Of a stretch of DNA of 64,000 nucleotides, positions 26,749 through 35,136 are shown piece after piece; position 1 is the stretch's first letter; the number at the start of each line of letters is the position of its first letter. The position numbers and the translations under genes were made by a program. This stretch comes from Amycolatopsis suaedae (GTDB lineage Bacteria; Actinomycetota; Actinomycetes; Mycobacteriales; Pseudonocardiaceae): positions 310,001 to 374,000 of the forward strand of contig NZ_SFCC01000004.1 in NCBI RefSeq assembly GCF_004214935.1, read 5' to 3'. A model generated the notes under the pieces. It was not told where the DNA came from and made no database searches. It saw nothing but the letters and a program-made list of their open reading frames with translations.

Positions 26749-27438
26749 TCAGGTCTCGAACTTGTAACCGAGACCGCGGACGGTGACCAGGTGCCTCGGC
26801 GAGCCCGGATCGGGTTCGATCTTCGAGCGCAGGCGCTTGACGTGCACGTCCAGCGTCTTCGTGTCGCCGACGTAGTCGGCTCCCCACACCCGGTCGATGA
26901 GCTGGCCGCGGGTGAGCACCCTGCCGACGTTGCGCAGCAGGTACTCCAGCAGGTCGAACTCCTTCAGCGGCAGCGACACCTCGGCACCACCGACGGTGAC
27001 GACGTGCCGCTCGACGTCCATCCGGACCGGTCCGGCGGCCAGCACCGGCGGCGCCAGCTCACCCTCGCCGCCGGTCTCGCCGCCGCGCCGCAGCACGGCC
27101 CGGACCCTGGCGATCAGCTCCCTGGCGGAGTACGGCTTGGTGACGTAGTCGTCGGCGCCCAGTTCGAGGCCGACGACCTTGTCGATCTCGCTGTCCCGCG
27201 CGGTCACCATGATGACCGGGACGGTCGAGCGCTGACGCAGCTGCTTGCACACGTCGGTCCCGCTCATGCCGGGCAGCATCAGGTCGAGCAGGACGATGTC
27301 GGCGCCGTTGCGGTCGAACTCCTCCAGCGCCTGCTGGCCGGTCGAGGCCACCGCGGCGGTGAACCCCTCCTTGCGCAGCAGGAACGCGAGCGGGTCGGCG
27401 AACGATTCCTCGTCCTCGACGATGAGAACCCTGGTCAC
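26749..27438 (-). CDS. regX3: OmpR-type response regulator RegX3
   Basis: 229 aa. Receiver VTRVLIVEDEESFADPLA, phospho-acceptor Asp in DIVLLDLMLPGMSGTDVC (about residue 52), switch Thr in PVIMVTARDS, Lys in DDYVTKPYSAREL; winged-helix C-terminal domain ending HLVTVRGLGYKFET. With SenX3 it controls phosphate-starvation responses. GTG at 27438 overlaps the senX3 stop by 4 bp with GGAGG just upstream. Confidence 0.95.
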   Translation of the reverse strand: MTRVLIVEDEESFADPLAFLLRKEGFTAAVASTGQQALEEFDRNGADIVLLDLMLPGMSGTDVCKQLRQRSTVPVIMVTARDSEIDKVVGLELGADDYVTKPYSARELIARVRAVLRRGGETGGEGELAPPVLAAGPVRMDVERHVVTVGGAEVSLPLKEFDLLEYLLRNVGRVLTRGQLIDRVWGADYVGDTKTLDVHVKRLRSKIEPDPGSPRHLVTVRGLGYKFET

Positions 27439-28637
27439 AACGTTCCTCCATCGGTGGGTTCGGTCCCGGTCACCACGAGGCGGGTTGTCCGCTCGGGCGT
27501 CTTCTCCTGCTGTTCCTCCGGCTCGACACCCAGGTGGGCGGGCAGGCAGAGGGTGAACGTCGACCCGGTGCCCGGCAGGCTCCACAGCCGCACCTCGCCG
27601 CCGTGGTTGGCGGCGACGTGTTTGACGATCGCCAGCCCGAGCCCGGTACCGCCGGTGGCACGCGAACGGGCCTTGTCGGCGCGGTAGAAGCGCTCGAAGA
27701 CCCGCTGCTGCTCGTCCTCGGGGATGCCGAGGCCCCGGTCGGTGACGGCGATCTCGACCATGCCCTCGACCAGCCGCCTGCTGATCGAGACCGGGCTGCC
27801 CGCCGTCGAGTAGGCGACGGCGTTCTCCAGCAGGTTGGACAGTGCCGTGACCAGCAGCGTGCGGTCGCCCTCGACGAGCAGTCCGCTCGGCGCGTCGGTG
27901 GTCACGTTGATCTCGGCGGACTCGGCCGACAGCTGCGTGCGGCCCAGTGCCTCGCGCACGACGGCGTCGACCTCGACGACGTTGAGGTCGGGCAGCCGCT
28001 CGGCGCCCTGCAGCCGGGACAGCGCGATCAGCTCGGTGACCAGCTGGCCCAGCCGCGTCGACTCACGCAGGATCTTCTCGCCGAACCGGCGGACCTCGTC
28101 GGTGTCCTCGGCTGCGTCCAGCACGGCCTCGGTGAGCAGCGCGATCGCGCCGACCGGGGTCTTGAGCTCGTGGCTGACGTTGGCGACGAAGTCGCGGCGG
28201 GTGGCCTCCAGCCGGACGGCCTCGGAGTGGTCGACGGCCTCGACCACGGTGAAGCCGTCGCCGAGCGGGCGGACCTCGGCCAGCACCGCCTCGGGCTGGC
28301 GGCCGCGGGCCTCCAGCGGGGACAGGTCGATCTCCATCGGCTCGTCGGTCTCCCGCACCTGCTCGGCTGCCGAGCGGGCGCGGGGGTCGGCCTGGTTGTT
28401 GCGGATGACGCCGAGCGCGAGGGCCCTCGGGTTGTGCAGCACCAGGTCGTCGAACCGGTTCAGGACCACGACGCCGTTGTTGGACGAGCTGATCAGGCGC
28501 CGCAGCAGCTCGGCGACGGTGGGGCCGGTTGGCCGGCGCTCCTCGCGGCGGCGCCGCGAACGGGCCAGGAGAAAACCGACGACCGCGCCGACCACCAGTG
28601 CGCCGGTGGCCATGGCGAGCGAGGCAGGCACGGTCAC
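27435..28637 (-). CDS. senX3: Sensor histidine kinase SenX3
   Basis: 400 aa. One N-terminal membrane helix (ALVVGAVVGFLLARSRRRRE), a PAS-like region (about 50-155), HisKA with FVANVSHELKTPVGAIALL (phospho-His near residue 170), HATPase with NLLENAVAYS, DRGLGIPEDE and GGTGLGLAIVKH. Single-helix layout with a PAS domain matches mycobacterial SenX3, which senses phosphate status with PstSCAB and PhoU. ATG at 28637. Confidence 0.93.
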   Translation of the reverse strand: MTVPASLAMATGALVVGAVVGFLLARSRRRREERRPTGPTVAELLRRLISSSNNGVVVLNRFDDLVLHNPRALALGVIRNNQADPRARSAAEQVRETDEPMEIDLSPLEARGRQPEAVLAEVRPLGDGFTVVEAVDHSEAVRLEATRRDFVANVSHELKTPVGAIALLTEAVLDAAEDTDEVRRFGEKILRESTRLGQLVTELIALSRLQGAERLPDLNVVEVDAVVREALGRTQLSAESAEINVTTDAPSGLLVEGDRTLLVTALSNLLENAVAYSTAGSPVSISRRLVEGMVEIAVTDRGLGIPEDEQQRVFERFYRADKARSRATGGTGLGLAIVKHVAANHGGEVRLWSLPGTGSTFTLCLPAHLGVEPEEQQEKTPERTTRLVVTGTEPTDGGTL

Positions 28638-28774
28638 GAGTGGATCGTAAGCATCCGAACGGGTGGTTGGCCTAGTCCTGGATGCCCTGTCGTGACGGCC
28701 GCGACACCTTTGGGTTAATTGTTCCCGTCCTGGTCAGCCGCCGTTCACCTGCCGGTCGCGCCGCGGCCGCGAAA

Positions 28775-28865
28775 GCACGTGAAGGCCACCAGGCGTGAGA
28801 CGTCAGGGCCCCGGCAAAGTCGGGAGTCGTGGGCGATTGCCGCGAGGGCCCCTTCACGGCATCAG
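28775..28865. repeat. Class-1 repeat, interrupted copy
   Basis: First half 28775-28824 reads GCACGTGAAGGCCACC, then GTGAGACGTCAGGG and CCCCGGCAAAGTCGGG; a second half GAGGGCCCCTTCACGGCATC lies at 28845-28864. Parts equal the blocks at 35073-35123. Upstream of senX3, downstream of nothing on its own strand until the GNAT gene. Confidence 0.65.
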
Positions 28866-28970
28866 ACGCCACCACATCCGCCCTCACCCCGGCACACCCG
28901 CCCCACCAGCCTCGAACACCACAACCACCCCACCAGCCACCACGAACGAGACAACTCAGCAAGCACCAAA

Positions 28971-29025
28971 GCACGTGAAGGCCACCATCACCACGTCACA
29001 CGTAATGAAGGTGGCCTTCACGAGC
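28971..29025. repeat. Class-1 palindromic repeat
   Basis: GCACGTGAAGGCCACCATCA, CCACGTCACACGTAA, TGAAGGTGGCCTTCACGAGC. Nearly identical to the copy at 48527-48582; one base in the left arm differs (ACCATCAC instead of ACCTTCAC), which weakens the stem at one pair. Confidence 0.75.
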
Positions 29026-29062
29026 TTGACGACTGGCGCCACGTGAGAACCCGATCCACATC

Positions 29063-29125
29063 GTGAGTTCTGCGCTCACGCACGCGAGTTCTGCGTTCCG
29101 GCCCGCGAACTCTGCGCTCGGGACC
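29063..29125 (+). repeat. 21-bp tandem array, three units
   Basis: Units 29063-29083 (GTGAGTTCTGCGCTCACGCA plus C), 29084-29104 (GCGAGTTCTGCGTTCCGGCC plus C) and 29105-29125 (GCGAACTCTGCGCTCGGGAC plus C). Preceded by TGAGAACCCGATCCACATC, the tail of the class-3 module, as at 1484-1587. Confidence 0.75.
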
Positions 29126-29148
29126 ACCGCCCACCCCCGCTGCACACC

Positions 29149-29199
29149 GACTTTGCCGGGACCCTGACGTGAGACGTGGTGAAGGTGGCCTTCACGTGC
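29149..29199. repeat. Class-1 repeat, terminator position of the GNAT gene
   Basis: Runs from GACTTTGCCGGGACCCTGAC through ACGTGAGACGTGG to TGAAGGTGGCCTTCACGTGC, ending 17 bp past the GNAT stop codon. It is the reverse complement of the copy at 35073-35123 at nearly every position. Confidence 0.75.
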
Positions 29200-29215
29200 C
29201 CTGGCGCGAACTGGA

Positions 29216-30127
29216 TCACGGCCAGTGCAGGACCGCGCGTTCCTCGGTCACCGGGTAGTTCGCCCTGGCGAAGGCCGCCGCCATGGGTGCGTTGCCGCAG
29301 TCGGTGGCGGCGATGACCTCGGTACAGCCGGCCTCCACCAGCAGGTGCGTGCATTCGACCAGCAGGTCGTAGGCGTAGCCGTGGCCACGCTGCTCCGGCA
29401 CCACGCCGATGAGCCCGACGACCGGGCCCGCGTAGTTGCGGCCGGGCACGGTCAGGCCGGCCACCTCGCCGTCGGGCGTGCAGGCCAGCCGCCACCAGTC
29501 CCTCGGCGAGGGCATCCACCGCAGGAACTCCAGGTCCTCCCTGGCGGCCAGGTCGATCCCGCCCTTGCTGATCACCAGCAGCGCGTGCGCGTCCAGGGTG
29601 CCGACGTTGATCCTGCGCAGGACGTCGAGGAACACCTCGTCGTCGGGCTCCGGCCGGTACACCAGGCGACCCGGCCGCGCGGGCAGGCCGTCGCCGGCGG
29701 TCCAGTGGTACCGCAGCCGCTCCACCAGCAGCCGCATCCCGGCCCGCTCGGCGGCCTCGACCCTGGCGTCCCGGGCGGCTCGCACGTCCGGCCGCTCCCG
29801 CCAGTCCGGCGGCAGGGCGAGCTGGTACTCGACCCGCCACGGCGCCTCCCGCAGCAGGCCGGCGCCGAGGTCGGGCCGGTCGCCGAAGTCGAACCAGTCC
29901 AGCGCGGCGGGCTCCGGATCGTCGGGACCGCCCCACCAGGCGGCCCTGGCCAGGACCTCGTCACCGCGCTGGGCGACCCAGGTCCACTCCGGCCGGTACT
30001 CGCCGCGGCGCCAGAGTTCGCCGAAGCTACGGCCGAACGCCCCGAACCCCACCAGGGCCGGATCGTCGTGCCGGGAGAAAACAGACATCTCGTCCGCACG
30101 CAGCGGACGGAAGACCACATCGGTCAT
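29216..30127 (-). CDS. GNAT-family N-acetyltransferase
   Basis: 303 aa, two-part protein with a C-terminal GNAT core: acetyl-CoA loop VGLIGVVPEQRGHGYAYDLL (Q/RxxGxG/A) and CGNAPMAAAFARANYPVTEE. The N-terminal half shows no motif I can name. It is not MshD, whose sequence start differs, even though mshA lies nearby. ATG at 30127, AAAGG 6 nt upstream. It is preceded by an 18-codon upstream ORF with a strong ribosome-binding site and a stop-abutting hairpin, so expression may be attenuated. Confidence 0.85.
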   Translation of the reverse strand: MTDVVFRPLRADEMSVFSRHDDPALVGFGAFGRSFGELWRRGEYRPEWTWVAQRGDEVLARAAWWGGPDDPEPAALDWFDFGDRPDLGAGLLREAPWRVEYQLALPPDWRERPDVRAARDARVEAAERAGMRLLVERLRYHWTAGDGLPARPGRLVYRPEPDDEVFLDVLRRINVGTLDAHALLVISKGGIDLAAREDLEFLRWMPSPRDWWRLACTPDGEVAGLTVPGRNYAGPVVGLIGVVPEQRGHGYAYDLLVECTHLLVEAGCTEVIAATDCGNAPMAAAFARANYPVTEERAVLHWP

Positions 30128-30145
30128 GAAGAGCCTTTCGGAAGT

Positions 30146-30191
30146 GTGCTCCCGTCAGGCAGAAGAGGACGCCACAGCGGGGCGGGAGCAC
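30146..30191 (-). promoter_or_regulatory. Leader hairpin that overlaps the upstream ORF (possible attenuator)
   Basis: GTGCTCCCG at the Pro-Cys-Ser-Arg codons (30191-30183 on the minus strand) pairs perfectly with CGGGAGCAC (30154-30146), which begins directly after the upstream ORF's stop. A ribosome stalled on or terminating at the short ORF would decide whether this 9-bp stem forms. No T-tract follows, so control of translation or Rho access is as likely as intrinsic termination. Confidence 0.5.
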
Positions 30192-30211
30192 GGGAACGTG
30201 GTGGTGTTCAC
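30155..30211 (-). CDS. Putative 18-residue leader peptide
   Basis: GTG start preceded by AGGAGGTGA at ideal spacing (about 6 nt), encoding MNTTTFPCSRPAVASSSA and a TGA stop, 27 bp before the GNAT start. The strong ribosome-binding site in a short untranslated leader, a single Cys codon, a Ser-rich end and an overlapping hairpin resemble actinobacterial regulatory leader peptides. No function is proved, and the length allows for chance occurrence, but the Shine-Dalgarno match is much better than that of most genes here. Confidence 0.55.
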   Translation of the reverse strand: MNTTTFPCSRPAVASSSA

Positions 30212-30237
30212 GGCTCTCACCTCCTCGCTACGTCAGG

Positions 30238-30275
30238 GCGTCGCGGCCGACCCTATCCGGCGCCGGCCGCGACGC
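30238..30275 (-). terminator. 12-bp hairpin downstream of gpmA
   Basis: GCGTCGCGGCCG (30238-30249) and CGGCCGCGACGC (30264-30275) are perfectly complementary over 12 bp with a 14-nt loop, 12 bp past the gpmA stop codon. No T-tract, as in many actinobacterial terminators. Separates gpmA from the leader ORF/GNAT unit. Confidence 0.75.
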
Positions 30276-30286
30276 GCCAGCGAGTT

Positions 30287-31030
30287 TCAGCGCCCCTGGT
30301 TGGCGACCGCCGCGGCGGCCTCCTTGGCGGCTTCCGGGTCGAGGTAGGTGCCACCCGGGTTACGCGGCTTCAGGTTCTCGTCGAGGTCGTACCGCAGCGG
30401 GATGCCGGTGGGGATGTTCAGCCCGGCGATGTCGCTGTCGGAGATGCCGTCGAGGTGCTTGACCAGCGCGCGCAGCGAGTTGCCGTGCGCGGCGACCAGC
30501 ACGGTCCGGCCGGCCCGCAGGTCGGGCACGATGGCCGACTCCCAGTACGGCATCAGCCTGCCGACGACGTCCTTCAGGCACTCGGTCAGCGGCGCGTCCA
30601 GCCCCGCGTACCGGGCGTCCCGGTCCTGGCTGAACTCGCTGCCCGGCTCGATCGGCGGCGGCGGGGTGTCGTAGGAACGGCGCCAGAGCATGAACTGCTC
30701 CTCGCCGAACTCGTCGAGGGTCTGCTTCTTGTTCTTGCCCTGCAGCGCGCCGTAGTGCCGCTCGTTGAGCCGCCAGTCCCGGCGCACGTCGATCCAGTGC
30801 CGGTCGGCGACGTCGAGCGCCAGGTTCGCCGTGGCGATCGCCCGCCGCAGCAGCGAGGTGTGCACGACGTCGGGCAGCAGGCCCGACTCGGCGAGCAGCT
30901 CGCCGCCCCGCCGCGCCTCGGCCTCGCCGAGTTCGGACAGCGGGACGTCCACCCAGCCGGTGAACAGGTTTTCGGCGTTCCACGTGCTCTGCCCGTGACG
31001 CAGCAGTACCAGGGTCCCAAGGTCGGCCAT
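30287..31030 (-). CDS. gpmA: 2,3-bisphosphoglycerate-dependent phosphoglycerate mutase
   Basis: Glycolysis/gluconeogenesis: interconverts 3- and 2-phosphoglycerate. 247 aa. [20 protein letters not shown] (phospho-His), [30 protein letters not shown], and [20 protein letters not shown] (second His) are canonical. ATG at 31030. Equivalent of Rv0489, next to the senX3-regX3 region as in M. tuberculosis. Confidence 0.97.
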   Translation of the reverse strand: MADLGTLVLLRHGQSTWNAENLFTGWVDVPLSELGEAEARRGGELLAESGLLPDVVHTSLLRRAIATANLALDVADRHWIDVRRDWRLNERHYGALQGKNKKQTLDEFGEEQFMLWRRSYDTPPPPIEPGSEFSQDRDARYAGLDAPLTECLKDVVGRLMPYWESAIVPDLRAGRTVLVAAHGNSLRALVKHLDGISDSDIAGLNIPTGIPLRYDLDENLKPRNPGGTYLDPEAAKEAAAAVANQGR

Positions 31031-31393
31031 GGCCCCAGCCTGCCAGAGTCCGAACTGCGGAAAGTCCCGACCCTGACCTCTACCGAGAGTGTGTTACCCC
31101 CTGGTAGAGGGCTCACCCGGATGGCAACCCGATGACTCACCCGCCGTCCACCTGGCAGCGAACACTGCGGTGCGTGAGACCTTCGCTACAAGTTCACTCG
31201 AATGGAGTAGCCGGTAGTCTTGTGATTACAGACCCGGTTCTGACAAGTTGGCAACCGACCCGCACGGCCGGAATCCACGCACTCCCCGGCCAATGCGGGC
31301 TGAACCGCAGCTCGTCTCCCCCTGCCGAGCTGCGACCCCGCCGGCCCCGTTGGCACCCCCCTCGTCACCGGGTCCATAGCGGCGGGAGCATCA
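31031..31393. other. Intergenic region upstream of gpmA, no gene seen
   Basis: About 360 bp. The only structure I see is an 8-bp perfect inverted repeat, CCTCTACC (31077-31084) and GGTAGAGG (31103-31110), 47 bp upstream of the gpmA start; it could be an operator or a leader hairpin. The plus-strand frame at 31132-31554 has no ribosome-binding site or recognisable product and runs antisense into the DUF4349 gene. Confidence 0.6.
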
Positions 31394-31440
31394 GCGGGGC
31401 GGCTCGAGTTCGCGACTCCCCCTCCCTCGAGCCGTCCCGC
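31394..31440 (-). terminator. 15-bp hairpin after the DUF4349 lipoprotein gene
   Basis: GCGGGGCGGCTCGAG (31394-31408) pairs with CTCGAGCCGTCCCGC (31426-31440) over 15 positions with one G-U, loop 17 nt, 4 bp beyond the stop codon. Confidence 0.78.
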
Positions 31441-31444
31441 CTGC

Positions 31445-32293
31445 TCACTCGGCAGCGGCGGCTGGCGCGACCTTCCGGCGACGGCGCACCCACCACACCG
31501 CGACGGGGATCGCCACCAGCACCAGGAACGGCGCGACCGCGCCGAGCACGGTGAGCGCGCCCGAGCCGAAGTCCAGGAACGCCCGCCAGCCCGCGGCCAG
31601 CCCGCCGAGGAATCCCCGGTCGTCGTCCTCCGCGGCGACCGCGCCCGCGGCCACGTTCAACGTGATGGTCGACATGGCGACACTGCCCGCGAGGGCCTTC
31701 TGCCGCGCCTGCAGCGACTCCAGCTCGGCCTCGCGGGTGGTCAGCTCCCGCTCGATGGACGTGATCTCGCTGATCGACGTCGCCCGCTCCAGCAGCGCCC
31801 GTACCCGCGTGACGCTCGCCCGCTGCGACGCCAGCCGGGTGTCCACGTCGACCACCTGCTCGGTGACGTCCTCCACCTGCTGCTCGCGCCGGGTGACCTC
31901 ACCCAGCGCGGACAGCTCCCCCAGCACGGCGTCCAGCCGCTCGGCCGGGACCACCAGCGTCACCGTCGCCGACCGCGTCTCGGTCCGCTCCGTCCCGGCG
32001 TACCCGCCCGCCGTCGTGGCGGCCTGCCGCGCCCGCGTCACCGCGCCGGACACGTCCCCCGCCTTGACCGACAACGTCGCCGAGCGGGCCAGCTTGCGGT
32101 CCACCTGCCCCACGGCGACGCCGGGCGCCTTGCCCGGCTCCGCCGGCGCCTGCTGCTTCGGCGCGGACTGTCCCGCGCCCGCCTCCGGCCGCGCGACCTG
32201 CGCGGCGGAGTTCTCCGACCCGGACTGCGCGGTGCACCCCGACACCAGCAGCAGCCCCAGCACAAGTCCGGTGATTACCCGTCTCCCAGTCAT
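31445..32293 (-). CDS. DUF4349 lipoprotein
   Basis: 282 aa. Lipoprotein signal VITGLVLGLLLVSGCTAQSG (Cys at residue 20), an extracytoplasmic domain (SATLSVKAGDVSGAVTRARQ; GGYAGTERTETRSATVTLVV), a coiled-coil stretch (SISEITSIERELTTREAELE), and a C-terminal membrane helix (LTVLGAVAPFLVLVAIPVAV) followed by WVRRRRK. Anchored at both ends to the membrane. Function of DUF4349 unknown. ATG at 32293. Confidence 0.85.
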   Translation of the reverse strand: MTGRRVITGLVLGLLLVSGCTAQSGSENSAAQVARPEAGAGQSAPKQQAPAEPGKAPGVAVGQVDRKLARSATLSVKAGDVSGAVTRARQAATTAGGYAGTERTETRSATVTLVVPAERLDAVLGELSALGEVTRREQQVEDVTEQVVDVDTRLASQRASVTRVRALLERATSISEITSIERELTTREAELESLQARQKALAGSVAMSTITLNVAAGAVAAEDDDRGFLGGLAAGWRAFLDFGSGALTVLGAVAPFLVLVAIPVAVWWVRRRRKVAPAAAAE

Positions 32294-32339
32294 GGACCCA
32301 TTGACGGGCGGCGGGTTCAGCTCGGTTGCACCCGAGACG

Positions 32340-32831
32340 TCACGAATCCGTCTCGGACCGGACCAGGTGCTCGAACGCGCTCAGGTTCGCCAGCGACTCA
32401 CCGCGGGACACCCGCCAGTCCCACTCCCGCCGGATCGAGCTGGCGAAACCCAGCTCCAGCAAGGTGTTGAAATCGTTGTCCGCGGCCTCCAGCACCTGGC
32501 CGAGGATCTTGTCCAGTTCCACTTCGGACACCGAGTCGAGCGAAATCCGGCCCACCAGGTAGATGTCGCCCATCTCGTCGACCGTGTACGCGACGCCGTA
32601 CAGCTTCGCGTTGCGGCGCAACAGGAAACGGTAGACGTCCTCGTGCTTCTCGTCCGGCCTGCGGCAGACGAACGCCTCCACCATGAACGCGTGCTCGCCC
32701 GCGATCAGCCAGCAGTTGGTCTGCAGCTTCTTGGTGCCGGGCAACGTGACGAAGTACCGGCCCGGCCCCTTCTTCTCGTACTTCAGCCCGGCTGCGTCCA
32801 CAGTGGACTGGATGACGGAGTCGACGTCCAT
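32340..32831 (-). CDS. YbjN domain-containing protein
   Basis: 163 aa, YbjN/type III chaperone-like fold. Follows mshA directly, with start and mshA stop sharing one base (TGATG). Same arrangement as Rv0486 (mshA)-Rv0487 in M. tuberculosis. Conserved pieces include RYFVTLPGTKKLQTNCWLI and RFLLRRNAKLYGVAYTVDEM. Exact role unknown; coupling to mshA suggests a link to mycothiol status. Confidence 0.87.
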   Translation of the reverse strand: MDVDSVIQSTVDAAGLKYEKKGPGRYFVTLPGTKKLQTNCWLIAGEHAFMVEAFVCRRPDEKHEDVYRFLLRRNAKLYGVAYTVDEMGDIYLVGRISLDSVSEVELDKILGQVLEAADNDFNTLLELGFASSIRREWDWRVSRGESLANLSAFEHLVRSETDS

Positions 32832-34147
32832 CAGACGGCCACCTCCGCGCGCGGCGAACGAAAACTGGTCACCACCGAAGCGTAGACGTCCAGCAGCGCG
32901 TCGGCAGTGTGCCGCCAGGAGAACCGGCGCGCGTGCCGCACCGCGTTGGACGCGAGTTCGGCCAGCCGGGCGGGCCGGGTGACCAGGCTGCCCAGCGCGG
33001 CCGCCCAGTCGTCGGCCCGGTGGGTGGGCACCAGCAGGCCGGTCGTCCCGTGTGCGACGGCCACCGGCAGACCGCCGACCTCGGCGGCCACCACCGGCGT
33101 ACCGCAGGCCTGCGCCTCCAGTGCCACCAGCCCGAACGACTCGCTGTAGCTGGGCACGGCGACGACGTCGGCCGCCCGGAACACCTCCGCCAGCGCCGGC
33201 CCGGCCTGCGGCGGCAGGAACCGGGTCCGGTCGGCGATCCCCAGCCGCACGGCCAGTTCCCGCAGCTGCCTCGGCTGGTCCCGGCCGGTCCCGGACGGCC
33301 CGCCGACCACCAGCACGACGAGCCGGCCGGCCAGCTCGGGCCTGCCGCGCAGCAGCTCGGCCGCACCCCGCAGCAGCACGTCCGGCGCCTTCAGCGGCTG
33401 GATCCGGCCGGCGAACGCCAGCACGACAGCGTCGTCAGGCAGGCCGAGCGCGGCCCGCGCGGCGGCCTTCGAACCGGGGGTGAACCTGGCCAGGTCGACG
33501 CCGGGCGCCACCGTACGGACCGCGGCGGGGTCGGCGCCGTACAGCCCGATCAGCTCGCGGGCCTCCACCGCCGTGTTGGCGACCAGGCCGTCGGCCTCGG
33601 CGACGACCTGCTCCTCCCCGATGACCCGGCTGCGCGGCTCCGGGGTGTCCCCCTCGGCGAGCTGCGCGTTCTTCACCTTCGCCAGCGTGTGCGCGGTGTG
33701 CACCAGCGGCACGCCCCAGCGGTCCCTGGCCAGCCAGCCGACCTGCCCGGACAGCCAGTAGTGCGAGTGGATGACGTCGTAGTGGCCGGGGTCGTGGAAC
33801 GCCTCGGTACGCAGCACGCCGGAGGCGAACGCGCACAGCTGAGCGGGCAGTTCCTCGCGATCCAGCGGTTCGAACGGGCCGGCAGGCACGTGCCGCACCT
33901 GCACGCCGGGGACCAGCTCCACCACCGGCGGCTGATCGGACGACGTGGCCCGGGTGAACACCTCGACCGCGACACCGCGACGGGCCATCTCGGCGGCCGT
34001 CTGGCTGATGTACACGTTCATCCCGCCCGCGTCGCCGGTCCCCGGCTGCTCCAGCGGCGAGGTGTGCAGCGACAGCACCGCCACCCGGCGTAGCCGGGAT
34101 CTGGCCGGACGTGAGCGCGCGGAACTCGGGTGCAGCGAGATGGTCAC
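32831..34147 (-). CDS. mshA: D-inositol-3-phosphate glycosyltransferase MshA
   Basis: First enzyme of mycothiol synthesis: joins UDP-GlcNAc and 1L-inositol 1-phosphate. 438 aa, GT-B fold of family GT4. [20 protein letters not shown] near the N-terminus is the MshA signature; [21 protein letters not shown]-terminal sugar-nucleotide site [23 protein letters not shown] at 34147 with GAGGAG upstream. Part of hydrolase-mshA-ybjN, all on the minus strand. Confidence 0.96.
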   Translation of the reverse strand: MTISLHPSSARSRPARSRLRRVAVLSLHTSPLEQPGTGDAGGMNVYISQTAAEMARRGVAVEVFTRATSSDQPPVVELVPGVQVRHVPAGPFEPLDREELPAQLCAFASGVLRTEAFHDPGHYDVIHSHYWLSGQVGWLARDRWGVPLVHTAHTLAKVKNAQLAEGDTPEPRSRVIGEEQVVAEADGLVANTAVEARELIGLYGADPAAVRTVAPGVDLARFTPGSKAAARAALGLPDDAVVLAFAGRIQPLKAPDVLLRGAAELLRGRPELAGRLVVLVVGGPSGTGRDQPRQLRELAVRLGIADRTRFLPPQAGPALAEVFRAADVVAVPSYSESFGLVALEAQACGTPVVAAEVGGLPVAVAHGTTGLLVPTHRADDWAAALGSLVTRPARLAELASNAVRHARRFSWRHTADALLDVYASVVTSFRSPRAEVAV

Positions 34148-34168
34148 CTGATGGCTCCTCGGGTCTGG

Positions 34169-35011
34169 TCAGCGCTGGGACGCACCGGGGAGCAGCTGCT
34201 CGGCGAACCGGCGGAGTTCGTCGTTGAACTCGGCCGCCCGCTCGACGAAAGGCAGATGCCCCGCCCCCTCGAACCAACGCCGGCGGGCCCCCGGGATCTT
34301 CCCTGCCGCGTACTCGCCCGCGCTCGGGTCGACGACCTCGTCGGCGTCCCCGTGCACGACCAGGGCCGGAACGTCGATCCCGGCCAGTACCTCGCCGCTG
34401 TCCACCTTCCGCCGGAACAGGGCGCCGCGGACCCTCGGCGGCACCGACAGGCTGGTCCCGAGCAGGGCCTGCGCGAGCGCGCCGTCCACCGGCTCGGCCG
34501 CCATGTGCGCGCTCAGCATGGTCAGCGCGGGAACGGCGACCGCCGGATCGTCGGACAGCGCGGCGGGTAGTGCGGCCCGCATGGCCGGGCCGGTCGCGCC
34601 GCCGGGCCGGTCCCTGCCGATCTCGGTGATCGCGCCGGCCAGCACGATGCCGGCGACGCCCTCGGTGCCGTGGTGGCGCAGGTAGTCGGCGATGACCAGG
34701 CCGCCGTAGGACCAGCCGACCAGCACCACCGGGGCGCCCGCGCCGGCGAAGTCGAGCACCGCGGCCAGGTCGGTCGCCCAGGTGAGCGAGTCGTCGTAGC
34801 CCTCGACCGGCACGTCGGAGTTGCCGTGTCCACGCAGGTCGACGGCCACCAGCCGGAACCGTTCGGCCAGGTCGGGGTCGGCCAGCTGAGCCGACCAGGC
34901 CAGCGACGACTGCGCCCAGCCGTGCACCAGCACTATCGCCGGAGTGCGCTCGGCACCGGCAACCCGCAACCCCAGCCGGACTCCGCCGGATCCCACAACC
35001 TCGGTCAGCAC
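34169..35011 (-). CDS. Alpha/beta hydrolase
   Basis: 280 aa. Oxyanion region VLVHGWAQSSLAW, nucleophile elbow GWSYGG (Ser), acid in VVHGDADEVVDPS, and His in GAGHLPFVERA. Substrate unknown. GTG at 35011 chosen; the open frame to 35068 adds residues coded by low-conservation DNA. TAGCAGTAT lies 5-13 nt before the start, compatible with a leaderless mRNA. 21 bp upstream of mshA. Confidence 0.85.
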   Translation of the reverse strand: MLTEVVGSGGVRLGLRVAGAERTPAIVLVHGWAQSSLAWSAQLADPDLAERFRLVAVDLRGHGNSDVPVEGYDDSLTWATDLAAVLDFAGAGAPVVLVGWSYGGLVIADYLRHHGTEGVAGIVLAGAITEIGRDRPGGATGPAMRAALPAALSDDPAVAVPALTMLSAHMAAEPVDGALAQALLGTSLSVPPRVRGALFRRKVDSGEVLAGIDVPALVVHGDADEVVDPSAGEYAAGKIPGARRRWFEGAGHLPFVERAAEFNDELRRFAEQLLPGASQR

Positions 35012-35072
35012 ACCCTGGATACTGCTACACCGGCGCCCACCCGCGTAACCACCCGGCTGCGTTGGCACCAGA

Positions 35073-35123
35073 GCACGTGAAGGCCACCTTCACCACGTCT
35101 CACGTCAGGGTCCCGGCAAAGTC
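35073..35123. repeat. Class-1 repeat with the CCGGCAAAGTC tail
   Basis: GCACGTGAAGGCCACCTTCA, CCACGTCTCACGTCAGGG, TCCCGGCAAAGTC. Only one GGCCACCTTCAC arm is present, joined to the CCCGGCAAAGTC block. Reverse complement of 29149-29199. Confidence 0.75.
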
Positions 35124-35136
35124 CGGGTGCTGTGCG

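Noticed and set aside
28743..28753. GTTCACCTGCC as a Pho box for RegX3 before senX3
   Set aside because: Only one 11-bp unit resembles the consensus; the second direct repeat is absent, so chance is likely.
29216..30127. GNAT gene as mshD, given nearby mshA
   Set aside because: N-terminal sequence and domain layout do not match mycothiol synthase.
31132..31554. 140-codon plus-strand frame upstream of gpmA
   Set aside because: Ends inside the DUF4349 gene on the other strand and has no start signals.
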